A DNA stretch of 64,000 nt from Nocardioides sp. JQ2195 (GCF_012272695.1 NZ_CP050902.1:4012653-4076652); one strand, 5' to 3'. Shown: positions 24,108 to 32,764, counted from the stretch's first letter. Numbers and translations are program-made. The notes: generated by a model not told the origin, from the letters alone.

Positions 24108-24170
24108 TCACCGCCGCCCGGATCACCGCCGCCTGACCACCGCCGCCTGATCACCGCCGCCCGGATCACT
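24103..24170. repeat. 14-15 bp tandem repeats behind the kinase stop
   Basis: About four and a half copies of a unit like CCTGATCACCGCCGC start at the kinase stop codon and run into the 3' end of the convergent 33-codon gene. Variants exchange TGATC, GGATC and TGACC. Confidence 0.8.
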
Positions 24171-24267
24171 GGCGCCGCAGCAGCACGATCCCCACGACGG
24201 TCAGCACCGCGGCGGCGACGACCAGCGCCCAGACCAGGCCCCACGACTCGGTTGCCCACACGGTCAT
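24166..24267 (-). CDS. 33-residue single-helix membrane protein
   Basis: Very short gene starting MTVWATESWG, followed by a membrane helix LVWALVVAAAVLTVVGIVLL and ending RRQ, so the C-terminus should stay in the cytoplasm. The ATG overlaps the stop of the preceding secreted-protein gene (ATGA), which argues for coupled translation and a real product. It may be a small partner of that anchored protein. No homologue is recognised. Confidence 0.6.
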   Translation of the reverse strand: MTVWATESWGLVWALVVAAAVLTVVGIVLLRRQ

Positions 24268-25517
24268 GCGCGACTCCTCCTGTGCTTGCCGAGCGCCACG
24301 AAGCCTGCCGCAGCCATCACCGCGGAGCCACCGAAGAGTCCCCCGACTGCTCCCCACGACGTGGTGTCAGCCGACGAGGACGAGTCGGACGCCTTCGTCT
24401 CGCTCTCCTCGTCAGCCGGCTCCTCCCCGTTCAGGTCCGGGATCGGCTCCGGGTCCTGGGAGTACGGCGAGCGCGGCGGCTTGTCGGTGATCACCTTGAC
24501 ACCGACCGTGATGTCGGCGCCGTTCTTCGGGTTGGCCTTGTCGTCCACGTTGTTCTTGTTCATCCGCAGGAGCACGTAGTAGTTGCCGGGGAAGGCCGCC
24601 TTGATCCCGCTCTCCTCACGGTTGCGCCAGGTGATCGACGGGGACACCGCGCCGGCACCCTCGGGACCGCTGTAGGCGAGGTTGAGGTCGGTGAAGTCCG
24701 GCGCCTCGACGTCCTTCCCGGCGAAGTGGTCGCCCCAGTAGGACGTCGCGCCGATCGGCGTGATGAGGACGGGCTCGATCGGGACGCTCTGCTCGGTGCG
24801 TACGCCGTCGTAGGTCAGGTGGACCTGCATGTGCTGGTTCCAGTCGAGCGGCACCTTGAACAGCGCCGTCCTGCCCGGGTCGACGTGCACGTCCCACCTG
24901 CCGCCGGCCAGCTCGGGCGCGGAGGCGAAGTCGGTGCCGAGCTCGACCGTTCCCTTCGCCGGCGGGGCCTTGGCGGACCACTTCGAGGTGATCGCCGGTG
25001 GCGGGAGGATCGAGCGGTCGGTGACCGGGGGCTCCTCCCAGACGACCAGCTGCGCCTCTGCGCCGGAGAGATCACCCTCGAGCGGTCCGTTGTGCACGAA
25101 GGTGACCTGGTCGCTCTTGCGACAGGCCGCGGAACCGAAGCCACCGCCACCGAGGAATTCGTGGAAGTAGTAGGTGGCCTCCACCGACCAACCCGTGCCG
25201 CAGCTCTGGCCCGACTCGTCGGTCGTGGGCCTGACGAAGTAGCTGGTCTCGACCGGCTCGGGGCTGAGCAGGGTCTCGCCGAGCCAGATCGTGGAGTTGT
25301 CGATGGTGCGCTCGACGCTCAGGTAGCCCTCCGCGTTGCTCGCCGGCGGGACGAACGGGTGCAGCCCGGGCTCCACCACGGTGGTCGTGTCGTAGGAGTC
25401 CCCGAGCACGATCGGCTTCTCGTCAGCCGAGGATTCGTGGGCAGCAGCCGGCGCGAGCAGGCACGCGGCGGCCAGGCCGGCACCGAGGGGCACGGCGAGC
25501 CGTCGTGAACGCGTCAT
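24264..25517 (-). CDS. secreted, C-terminally anchored protein of unknown function
   Basis: 417 residues: signal peptide (MTRSRRLAVPLGAGLAAAC, LLAPAAAHE), a large extracytoplasmic region of beta-rich character, a Glu/Ser-rich stalk (EEPADEESETKASDSSSS), one membrane helix (GAVGGLFGGSAVMAAAGFV) and a basic end (KHRRSRA). Cysteines (GQSCGTG and SAACRKS) may form a disulfide. A longer in-frame upstream extension is rejected because the signal peptide begins exactly at the ATG at 25517. The 33-residue membrane protein follows with overlapping codons. I do not recognise a function. Confidence 0.75.
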   Translation of the reverse strand: MTRSRRLAVPLGAGLAAACLLAPAAAHESSADEKPIVLGDSYDTTTVVEPGLHPFVPPASNAEGYLSVERTIDNSTIWLGETLLSPEPVETSYFVRPTTDESGQSCGTGWSVEATYYFHEFLGGGGFGSAACRKSDQVTFVHNGPLEGDLSGAEAQLVVWEEPPVTDRSILPPPAITSKWSAKAPPAKGTVELGTDFASAPELAGGRWDVHVDPGRTALFKVPLDWNQHMQVHLTYDGVRTEQSVPIEPVLITPIGATSYWGDHFAGKDVEAPDFTDLNLAYSGPEGAGAVSPSITWRNREESGIKAAFPGNYYVLLRMNKNNVDDKANPKNGADITVGVKVITDKPPRSPYSQDPEPIPDLNGEEPADEESETKASDSSSSADTTSWGAVGGLFGGSAVMAAAGFVALGKHRRSRA

Positions 25518-25602
25518 GGCCCCCACTTTTCCACATCGCCAGCCGAAGCCCCGACATCCTGTCCATGGTCTGTAGCCTTGGCCACGACGGAAGGGGGAGT
25601 CG

Positions 25603-27009
25603 ATGAACGACCCGGGGCACGGCCCAGGCAACGACATCTTCGCGGCTCGGCGCCGCCAGCAGGCCGAGATGTACGGCGACTCCATCGACGTCCTCGCGAC
25701 CAAGGTGCAACAGCTCATGGGGCTGGGTGTCCCCGACCTCGCCGACATCATCGGTCTCTCGGTGCCGATGCTGCACAAGCTGCTCAACGCCGAGCGCGTC
25801 GGCATCGGCAACCAGGTCGCGATGGGCCGACTGACCCGGCTGCAGGAGTTCGCCGACCAGCTGATCAGCGGGGAGGCCGGTCGCGACGAGATCCCGCTGA
25901 CCCTGGCGCAGATCAAGGCCTCGACCACGCCGGCCCGGCCCAGTCGGGTTACCGCGCTCGCCGGGAAGGAACCGGTCGGGTCGCAGACGAGGAACCCGAC
26001 CAGCCCACGACGCCCGGTGGTCGCCCCCGGCACCGGTGAGGCTCCTGTGATCACGCCGACGTCGTTGGGCTACGCCCGCTCCGTCGTGGGTCGCCACGTC
26101 CTTCCGACCCCGACCTACCGCTGGCCGCTCATCGAGCGCTTCACCCGCACCGAGACCTGGATCAAGCACGAGAACCACTCACCGACCGGCGCCTTCAAGG
26201 TGCGGGGTGGGCTGAACTTCCTCGAGCGCCTGCGGGTCTCGGGAATGCCTGCGCCCAGCGGACTCATCTCGGCCACCCGGGGCAACCACGGCCAGAGCCT
26301 GGCCTTCGCCGGGTCCAGGTACGGCGTCCCGGTGACGATCGTCGTCCCGGAGGGCAACAATCCCGACCAGGTCGACGCCATGGACGGTCACGGTGCCGAG
26401 GTCATCGAGCACGGGGCCGACTTCCAGGCGGCCCGCGAGCACGCCGCCCAGCTGGCCGGCGAGCGCGGCCTGCTGATGGTGCCGCCGTTCCACGCCTGGC
26501 TGGTGGAGGGCATCGCGACGTACGCCGCGGAGCTCCACGAGGCGGTCTCGGGCCTGGACACGATCTATGTGCCGGTCGGCATGGGATCCGGCATCTGCGC
26601 CAACATCCTGGTGCGCGACCTGCTCGGCCTGCGCACCGAGATCGTCGGCGTGGTCAGCGCCGGCGCCCCGGCGTACGCCCTGTCCTTCGAGGCCGGCCGC
26701 CCGGTGTCGACCGACAGCGCCGACACGTTCGTCGACGGGGTGGCGTGCCGGACCCCCGACCCGGTGGCCGTCGAGATCATCAACCGTGGTGCCGCGCGCA
26801 TCGTGCGGGTCTCCGAGGAGGAGGCCGCCGAGGCGATGGCGCTGACCTACCGCACCACCCACAACCTGGCCGAGCCCGCGGGCTCCCTCGCGTTGGCCGG
26901 AATGCTCGCCGACCGCGACCAGCTCGAGGGGCGCCGGATCGCGCTGGTGCAGACCGGCGGGAACTGCGACCTCGACACTCTGACCCGGGTCACCGCCGAC
27001 ATCACCTGA
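25603..27009 (+). CDS. HTH domain fused to threonine-dehydratase-like PLP enzyme
   Basis: 468 residues. Residues 1-115 are a small helical DNA-binding-like protein (LGVPDLADIIGLSVPMLHK, then LLNAERVGIGNQVAMGRL). After a Pro/Arg/Thr-rich linker, residues 149-468 are a fold-type II PLP enzyme: HENHSPTGAFKVRGG carries the PLP lysine, SATRGNHGQSLA binds phosphate, VGMGSGICANI and QTGGNCDLD complete the site. It is most like threonine ammonia-lyase without an ACT domain. A GTG at 26047 with GTGAGG 5 nt upstream could start the enzyme on its own. Either a real fusion or two proteins from one frame. Confidence 0.75.
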   Translation: MNDPGHGPGNDIFAARRRQQAEMYGDSIDVLATKVQQLMGLGVPDLADIIGLSVPMLHKLLNAERVGIGNQVAMGRLTRLQEFADQLISGEAGRDEIPLTLAQIKASTTPARPSRVTALAGKEPVGSQTRNPTSPRRPVVAPGTGEAPVITPTSLGYARSVVGRHVLPTPTYRWPLIERFTRTETWIKHENHSPTGAFKVRGGLNFLERLRVSGMPAPSGLISATRGNHGQSLAFAGSRYGVPVTIVVPEGNNPDQVDAMDGHGAEVIEHGADFQAAREHAAQLAGERGLLMVPPFHAWLVEGIATYAAELHEAVSGLDTIYVPVGMGSGICANILVRDLLGLRTEIVGVVSAGAPAYALSFEAGRPVSTDSADTFVDGVACRTPDPVAVEIINRGAARIVRVSEEEAAEAMALTYRTTHNLAEPAGSLALAGMLADRDQLEGRRIALVQTGGNCDLDTLTRVTADIT

Positions 27010-27010
27010 C

Positions 27011-27098
27011 GCGAACGGGCAGTTCTTGTTGCGCGAACGGGCAATCCTTGCTGCGCGAACGGGCAATTGTTGATGCTCGAACTGCGTGTTCTTGACGT
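27011..27098 (+). repeat. 22-bp repeat array 1, behind the dehydratase stop
   Basis: Four 22-bp units beginning GCGAACGGGCA start two bases after the stop codon. The last is degenerate (TCGAACTGCGTGTTCTTG) and contains GAAC-N5-GTTC. Orientation is sense to the upstream gene. Confidence 0.9.
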
Positions 27099-27124
27099 GC
27101 GTACGCCGTCTCCCGGTGGCCTCC

Positions 27125-27130
27125 TACGAT
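27125..27130 (+). promoter_or_regulatory. -10 box of nfo
   Basis: TACGAT ends 7 nt before ATG 27138, which supports that start over the ATG at 27129, which overlaps the box itself. Confidence 0.5.
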
Positions 27131-27137
27131 GGAGCCC

Positions 27138-27932
27138 ATGAGCATCTCTGTCGGAGCCCACGTCGACCAGACCGACCCCATCGCGGAGGCCAAGGCACGC
27201 GACACCACGCTGGTGCAGTTCTTCCTCGGCAACCCGCAGAGCTACAAGGGCCCGGTCATCGAGTACGCCGGGGGCGCCGAGGGGCTCAAGGCCGACGCCG
27301 AGGCGGCGGGCGTCGACCTCTACGTGCACGCGCCGTACCTGATCAATGTCGCCACCACCAACAACCGGCTGCGGATCCCGAGCCGCAAGCTGCTGCAGTC
27401 CCACATGGACGCCGCGGCCTCCATCGGCGCCAAGGGCCTGATCGTGCACGGAGGCCACCTCAAGGATGACGAGGACCCGTCGATCGGCTTCGACAACTGG
27501 CGCAAGGCGATCGCCGCGACCGACCTCAAGATCCCGCTGCTGATCGAGAACACCGCCGGCGGGGACAACGCGATGACGCGTTATCTCGAGCGGATCAAGG
27601 GCGTGTGGGACGCGATCCAGGGTGAGGAGCAGGCCGACCAGGTCGGTTTCTGCCTCGACACCTGCCACGCCCACGCCGGCGGCAACAGCCTGGAGACGAT
27701 CGTCGACGACGTGCTGGCGATCACCGGGCGCATCGACCTGGTGCACGCCAACGACTCGCGCGACGACTTCGACTCGGGTGCCGACCGTCACGCCAACTTC
27801 GGAGCCGGCCGCATCGAGCCCGACCTGCTGGCCTCGGTCATCCGCGATGCCAAGGCCCCGGCAGTCTGCGAGACCCCGGGCGGTGCCGAGGAACACCTGG
27901 CCGACTTCACCTGGCTGCGCGAGCGCCTCTGA
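27138..27932 (+). CDS. nfo: deoxyribonuclease IV (AP endonuclease, Nfo type)
   Basis: 264-residue TIM-barrel enzyme that cleaves DNA 5' of abasic sites in base-excision repair. Metal ligands sit in the family motifs: VGAHVDQ at the start, YVHAPYLINVA, IVHGGHLKDD, LLIENTAGGDN, GFCLDTCHAHAGG, VHANDSRDDFDSGADRH and CETPGG near the end, which fits the three-Zn site. The start at 27138 is supported by the -10 box; transcription is probably leaderless. 22-bp repeat arrays lie at both sides, behind the genes that flank it. Confidence 0.93.
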   Translation: MSISVGAHVDQTDPIAEAKARDTTLVQFFLGNPQSYKGPVIEYAGGAEGLKADAEAAGVDLYVHAPYLINVATTNNRLRIPSRKLLQSHMDAAASIGAKGLIVHGGHLKDDEDPSIGFDNWRKAIAATDLKIPLLIENTAGGDNAMTRYLERIKGVWDAIQGEEQADQVGFCLDTCHAHAGGNSLETIVDDVLAITGRIDLVHANDSRDDFDSGADRHANFGAGRIEPDLLASVIRDAKAPAVCETPGGAEEHLADFTWLRERL

Positions 27933-28041
27933 GCGGCGTACGCCGACCATGCCGGCCCGACCCCGTCGGCCGGGTTCACGCGCGATCTGCAGTCACCTGG
28001 TGACAGTGATCCGCGCGCATCCGCGAGATGGCCGCCGTACG

Positions 28042-28107
28042 CCGTCAACGATTGCCCGTTCGCGCAACAACAACTGCCCGTTCGCGCAGCAACGATTGCC
28101 CGTTCGC
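28042..28107 (-). repeat. 22-bp repeat array 2, behind the CHAT gene stop
   Basis: Three 22-bp units (GCGAACGGGCA at the head of each) begin two bases after the stop of the CHAT gene, read on the minus strand. It is the mirror image of array 1, 0.95 kb away. Confidence 0.9.
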
Positions 28108-28108
28108 G

Positions 28109-30649
28109 TCACCAGGCGGCGCCGAAGCAGACGAAAGGTGCCACCGCGCTGCCTGACCCCGCACTGCCTGACCCCGCACTGCCTGACCCCGCACTGCCTG
28201 ACCCCGCACTGCCTGACCCCGCACCGGACGACGCCCCCTTCGCCACCGCGGCAGCAAGCGCAGCGGCCGGGTCGAGACCGGCAGCCAGCCCGGCGTGGAG
28301 CTGGGTGAGCACGTCGTGCGCCGCGTCGTCGGCAACCGCTGTCGGCGAGGCGATCACGCAACGCGCCCCGGCATGCAGCCAGGCGGCGGTCATCCCGATC
28401 AGCTCCTCACCGAAGCGCACCGACGAGCGGCCGACCTCGCAGGCCGACAGCAGCACCACGGCAGGCACGTTCGGCAGCGCATCGATGTCGTAGCCGAACC
28501 AGGGGCCGTCGGCGAGCTCCAGTCCCGAGAACAACGGGTTCTCCGCGGAGTGCCGCCCGTGCGCCGCGACGTGGAGGATGTCGACCTGCCCGGCCAGGGC
28601 GGTGACCTCCTTCGCGGTGGCGTCCTCCCCGGTCAGCACCCGGGCACCAGCCCAGCGCCGGGCCACCGCGGTCACCTCCTCGACCGCGCGCGGGACCCGT
28701 GGTCCGGCGACCAGCCCCACCCGGGTCAGGCCCAGCGGTTGCCGTCGAGCCCCCAGCCACGCGGTTGCCGAGCCGGCCACGGTGAGAGGCCGGCCGACCA
28801 GGCCGGGCAGCAGGCTCCACGGGGTCCCGGCCAACCCACCGGACGGAGTGGCCACCACGCACCGGTCGCCGAGGTGGTCGAGGAGCGGCGCCACGAGCAG
28901 GTCGGAGAGCGACTCCAGGCGCGCGGACAGTCCCTGACGCACCACGTCGGCCAAGCCGTCCGGCAGCTTCGACGCGGCCATGTCGAGGTCGGGCAGCAGG
29001 CCGGCCAACAGGGTGCGGACCCGCGCGAAGGAGCCCAGCTCGGTGACCCACTCGCCCTCGTCGGTCACCACCAGTCCGACCACCCGGTCGTCGCTGATCA
29101 CCCACGCGACCAGCGCAGTGTCGGCGCCGAGCCCACGGCGTACGTCGTCCAACGGAGCCGGCTCGGTGACCTCGCCCGAGCCGGGGCTGTGCCAGGCTCG
29201 TTCCCGGACCCGACGCCGCAGCTCGGCCTCACGGCGCGGACGCGGCACCTTCACGTCGTCACCCCCGGCTTGCAGCTGCCTCAGCTCGGCGAGGTCGGCA
29301 GCGCTCTGGTCGTCGACCGGTGGCCGGACCGGCAGGATCCGGCTGGCCAGCATCCGGCCGCGTTCGGACCACTCGTAGAGCACGGCCGGGTCGTCGGCGT
29401 CGACGGCCAGGCCGAGACCGAGCACCGCGAGGCGCCGGCCCTGCCCCACCACGGCGGTCTGCAGGTCGAGGCTGCCGAAGGTGCTCTGCCAGGCATGCAG
29501 GTCGGAGACACCCGCACGGACCTGCTGCAGCGCCGAGCTGCGACGGCCCTGTGCGGTGGCCAGCTCGGTGCGTGCCGTGCGCGCCAGCAACCGCACCCCC
29601 AACGGCGACGAGCTGCCCAGCCGGACCCGGCGGATCCGTGCACCGGCGTCGTCGAGCAGCCCACGGCGGACGTGCACCCGAGCAGTGTGCAGGCGAACCA
29701 GCGCCGCCGCCGAGACCAGGCCCTGGTCGTCGAGGGCATCGGCGATCGAGTCTCCACGCGAGATCAGCGACGGCCCCTTGCGGCCGAGCTCGACCTCGGC
29801 GGCCAGGGCGACCGCGTCTGCGCGCACCCGCCACGCGTCGCTGCCCACCCGGTCGTAGAGCCTTCCTGCCAGACGCGCGGAGGCCAGTGCCTCGGCAGGG
29901 TCCGCGAGCACCAGGGTCCGGGCCAGCGCCAGCATCGCGTCTCCTCGGCGCTGGTGGAGACGACGGGAGGAGTAGGCGCGGGCAGCCTCGACGAGCGCGG
30001 CACGTCCCTCGGTCACCAGCCCGGCCGCGATCAACACCTCGGCACGATCCTGCTCGCAGGTGGCGCGCACGACCGGGCTCTCCTGGGCGAGCACCGCGTA
30101 GGCCTGGTTCATGCTCTTCAGAGCGGCTGCCAGCTCACCCACCAGGAGCTGGATGTAGCCCAGGTTGTGGATGGCCATGGCCGCAGAAGAGGCGTCTCCG
30201 GCCGCTGTGAACCTGGCTCCGGCCAGCTCGAAGTCGTCCATGGCCTCTCGGGTGCGCCCCTGTTGCAGGTACACACCGCCGCGGTTCAGGTGTGCGCGTC
30301 CCAGCGGGAGGTCGTCGGTCAGGGCGCCGATCGCGGACCTGAACCAGGTCAACGCCTCGTCGTTGTCGCCACGCAACATGTGGATCAAGGCGACCTGGCT
30401 GTGCACCAGCCCCTGGGTCTCAGCCTCGATCCCGGGCCGGGCGGCGACGTCGCGCAACAGCTCGAGCGCCTGGCGGGACTCACCGGTCTCACTCCGGACC
30501 AGGGCCAGGCTCAGGTCGATGCGGGCCAGCAGGTCCACGTCGTCACGGACCATGCCCCGGGCGCGTTCGAGCAGCTGCCTGGCTCGGGAGAACATCCCCC
30601 TGTTCATCGCGGCTACGCCGCGCTGATGCAGTTCCTCACTCGAGAGCAC
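28109..30649 (-). CDS. TPR-CHAT (caspase-like) protease
   Basis: 846-residue cytoplasmic protein. Residues 5-400 are helical hairpins of TPR type (LHQRGVAAMNRGMFSRARQL, AIHNLGYIQLLVGELAAAL). The C-terminal CHAT domain has HVAAHGRHSAENPLFSG with catalytic His697 and LLSACEVGRS with Cys737, so the caspase-like dyad is complete. Before the last strand VAPFVCFGAAW it carries five GSGSA repeats (residues 811-835). The start is GTG. Last gene of an operon with subtilisin, a small regulator and a sigma factor. It probably cleaves a protein when TPRs sense a signal. Confidence 0.88.
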   Translation of the reverse strand: MLSSEELHQRGVAAMNRGMFSRARQLLERARGMVRDDVDLLARIDLSLALVRSETGESRQALELLRDVAARPGIEAETQGLVHSQVALIHMLRGDNDEALTWFRSAIGALTDDLPLGRAHLNRGGVYLQQGRTREAMDDFELAGARFTAAGDASSAAMAIHNLGYIQLLVGELAAALKSMNQAYAVLAQESPVVRATCEQDRAEVLIAAGLVTEGRAALVEAARAYSSRRLHQRRGDAMLALARTLVLADPAEALASARLAGRLYDRVGSDAWRVRADAVALAAEVELGRKGPSLISRGDSIADALDDQGLVSAAALVRLHTARVHVRRGLLDDAGARIRRVRLGSSSPLGVRLLARTARTELATAQGRRSSALQQVRAGVSDLHAWQSTFGSLDLQTAVVGQGRRLAVLGLGLAVDADDPAVLYEWSERGRMLASRILPVRPPVDDQSAADLAELRQLQAGGDDVKVPRPRREAELRRRVRERAWHSPGSGEVTEPAPLDDVRRGLGADTALVAWVISDDRVVGLVVTDEGEWVTELGSFARVRTLLAGLLPDLDMAASKLPDGLADVVRQGLSARLESLSDLLVAPLLDHLGDRCVVATPSGGLAGTPWSLLPGLVGRPLTVAGSATAWLGARRQPLGLTRVGLVAGPRVPRAVEEVTAVARRWAGARVLTGEDATAKEVTALAGQVDILHVAAHGRHSAENPLFSGLELADGPWFGYDIDALPNVPAVVLLSACEVGRSSVRFGEELIGMTAAWLHAGARCVIASPTAVADDAAHDVLTQLHAGLAAGLDPAAALAAAVAKGASSGAGSGSAGSGSAGSGSAGSGSAGSGSAVAPFVCFGAAW
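28145..28219 (-). repeat. 15-bp coding repeat (GSGSA x5) in the CHAT gene
   Basis: Five perfect copies of CTGCCTGACCCCGCA (plus-strand view) encode GSGSA five times inside the final part of the CHAT domain. The number of copies is likely to vary between strains. Confidence 0.9.
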
Positions 30650-30655
30650 GCCCCA

Positions 30656-32260
30656 TCATGGCGTGATCCCCGTGCAGTTCTCCACCACGGCCCACGCGCG
30701 CTTCACGGCCGTCTCCGGCGTCACGGTCTCGCCGGGAGCCTCGAGCTCGCCCTGGAGGTTGGCCGCCAGGATCCCGGCGAGCAACGGCGCCGCGAAGGAC
30801 GTGCCGCTCCAGACCGCGAAGCCACCCCGGAAGTCGTCGGGATCGATCGAGTCGCGGGACCGGCCGTAGGCGGTCGTCGCCGCCATCGACTGGAACCCGC
30901 CCTGGAAGCCGGGCATCGTCGACATCACGGCAGCGCCGGGGACGTAGGTCCGGACCCATGGCCCCGCGTTGCTGAACAGGGCATCGGTGCGTTGATTGGG
31001 GTTGAGGGCACCGACCGACACGAGGGGTACGACGTCGGCGGCGGCGGCGTAGGGTCCCCGACCGTCGTGCCACGGGGTGAACGCGGCCGGGAAGAGCGGG
31101 CGACTGGTGGCGTCGTTCCCGGCCGAGCAGACCACCATCACGCCGCTGCGGCCCAGGTCCTCGAGGATGTCGTGCATGGTCGGGTCGAACAGCGCGTCCT
31201 CAGGCGTCTCGTGGTAGTAGCCCATCGACAGGTTGAGCACGTCGATGCGTCGCCCGCCCTCCTCTCCCTCGCGGTGCCGGCGAGCCAGCTCGGCGATCTG
31301 CGACAGGGCCAGGACGAGCTCCGACTCGACGATCGGTCCCTCCGACGAGACCACCCGCCAGGCCAGGATGTCGGCATCCGGGCAGGCCTGGTGCACCAGA
31401 CCGCAGATGAAGGTGCCGTGGCCCGACAGCGTGTCGATGGATCCGTCGAGGGGTCCCACCAGGTCGCCCATGATCTCCGGGTCCGTTGCCTGGTCGGTGT
31501 GGCCGATCGGGCGACCGTCCAGCCTCACGTCGGTCTCGACCACTCCGTCGAGCCACGGGTGCGGGGCGCACCCGGTGTCGAGGACGGCCACCACCGGTCG
31601 CCGACCGGTCAGCTCCTCGTCGGTGCACCGGTGTGGCTTCGGCCCCACGTAGGCGATCGGTTGACGTCCTCCGCTGCCCGGCAGCCCGTAGGTCGACACC
31701 GCGGCCGAGCTGCTGCCACGGGCAGGGTTGCCCTGATGGAACGGGTTCCCCTGATGGAACGGGTTCCCTTGGTGGAACGGGTTGCCCTGGTGGAACGGGT
31801 TCGACTCGGTGGATGCCACCGAGATCACGTGGTCGAGCCCCACTCCCCGCAGCCGGTCGATGCCGTACTTCGCCCGCGCCTGTTGCAGCAGGATCCAACC
31901 GTCCGGGGCGAGGGCCGCTCGACGCGACGACACCGACAGGCTCACCCGCCTCACCCCGAAGCGCCCGTCGGTCGGCCCCCCGCCGTCGTCCGGGTCGACG
32001 TCCCACCCCAGGTCAGCCGCCACGTCGCGCAGCACGTCGAGGGTCTCTGCGTAGTCGTTGGCGAAGGAGATGGTCAGTCGCGGGCCGACGTACACCGTCG
32101 ACCGGGGCTGCACTCCCTTGACCACCAGGGCCGTGGCCGGGTCGAGCACGCGGCCGTCGACCGGCGCGATCCGCCACTTGGGGGGCGGCTCGGGCTCGCG
32201 GTCGAAGGAACGATGCGGCTTGTCGACCTGCTCGGGCTCGTCGGGGCTCTTCGCCTGCAT
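30656..32260 (-). CDS. intracellular S8 (subtilisin-like) serine protease
   Basis: 534 residues without a signal peptide. The catalytic triad is complete: Asp228 in VAVLDTGCAPHPWL, His281 in SGHGTFICGLVH, Ser488 in WSGTSFAAPLLAG. The oxyanion Asn is in CSAGNDATSRP. A 225-residue N-terminal region of unknown fold precedes, including four NPFHQG repeats (154-177). The ATG has GAGGA 7 nt upstream. It lies between the small regulator and the CHAT gene in one operon. An intracellular subtilase beside a caspase-like protease suggests a proteolytic cascade; the substrate is unknown. Confidence 0.9.
   Translation of the reverse strand: MQAKSPDEPEQVDKPHRSFDREPEPPPKWRIAPVDGRVLDPATALVVKGVQPRSTVYVGPRLTISFANDYAETLDVLRDVAADLGWDVDPDDGGGPTDGRFGVRRVSLSVSSRRAALAPDGWILLQQARAKYGIDRLRGVGLDHVISVASTESNPFHQGNPFHQGNPFHQGNPFHQGNPARGSSSAAVSTYGLPGSGGRQPIAYVGPKPHRCTDEELTGRRPVVAVLDTGCAPHPWLDGVVETDVRLDGRPIGHTDQATDPEIMGDLVGPLDGSIDTLSGHGTFICGLVHQACPDADILAWRVVSSEGPIVESELVLALSQIAELARRHREGEEGGRRIDVLNLSMGYYHETPEDALFDPTMHDILEDLGRSGVMVVCSAGNDATSRPLFPAAFTPWHDGRGPYAAAADVVPLVSVGALNPNQRTDALFSNAGPWVRTYVPGAAVMSTMPGFQGGFQSMAATTAYGRSRDSIDPDDFRGGFAVWSGTSFAAPLLAGILAANLQGELEAPGETVTPETAVKRAWAVVENCTGITP
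31730..31801 (-). repeat. 18-bp coding repeat (NPFHQG x4) in the subtilase gene
   Basis: Four nearly identical 18-bp copies encode NPFHQG. They lie between the N-terminal region and the protease domain, where an exposed linker is expected. Confidence 0.88.
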
Positions 32261-32269
32261 GGGGGGTCC

Positions 32270-32764
32270 TCAGATCTCGAAGGTCGGGGTGCCGAACGGC
32301 TTCAGCGCCCGGTCGTGGGGAGCGAGCTGCAGGCGGATGTGGCCGGCCGGCAGCCCGGTGAACTCGAAGCGGCCGGTGTCGTCGCTGTCCACCTGCCAGC
32401 TCCGCCCGTCGTCGGGCACGGTCACCGCCTGCACCCGCAGCGGCCCGGCCGGGGAGACCCAACCGTCCAGCCTGGCCTCACCCCCACCGGTGCCGACGGC
32501 CCGCACCAGCAGGTCGACGTCGTCGCTGCTGAAGCGCAATGTGTACGCCGCCGTGCCCCGCGCTCCGACCAGCTCGTCCTGGCGGGAGACCAGCACCATC
32601 AGCTCGAGGTCGAGATCGGTGCCCGCGAAGGCGGACTCGGCGGCCACCGCCGCCTGCATGCGCTCGACCATGCCGTCCGGCACCGGGTCCCGACGCTCCC
32701 AGACCTCGCGCACGAGGCCGAGGAGGGTGTCCCTGCCCATGTGTCCGTCCGTTCCCTTGATCAT
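32270..32764 (-). CDS. small regulator with Ig-like C-terminal domain, sigma-linked
   Basis: 164 residues. The first part is helical (GRDTLLGLVREVWERRDPVP, then MVERMQAAVAAESAF) and the second part beta-rich (LDGWVSPAGPLRVQAVTVPD, FEFTGLPAGHIRLQLAPHD), as in carboxypeptidase-regulatory or transthyretin-like folds. The ATG overlaps the stop of the sigma-factor gene (ATGA), the usual position of an anti-sigma factor, but there is no zinc motif or membrane helix. It may hold the sigma factor or adapt it to the proteases. Function is inference. Confidence 0.72.
   Translation of the reverse strand: MIKGTDGHMGRDTLLGLVREVWERRDPVPDGMVERMQAAVAAESAFAGTDLDLELMVLVSRQDELVGARGTAAYTLRFSSDDVDLLVRAVGTGGGEARLDGWVSPAGPLRVQAVTVPDDGRSWQVDSDDTGRFEFTGLPAGHIRLQLAPHDRALKPFGTPTFEI

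Noticed and set aside
27011..27098. CRISPR array for the 22-bp repeats
   Set aside because: Units follow each other directly with no spacers; they occur in several short arrays behind unrelated genes.
27011..27098. GAAC-N5-GTTC in the last 22-bp units as SOS boxes
   Set aside because: LexA boxes here need a 4-bp centre (as at 10371-10386); these have 5 bp and lie behind genes, not at promoters.
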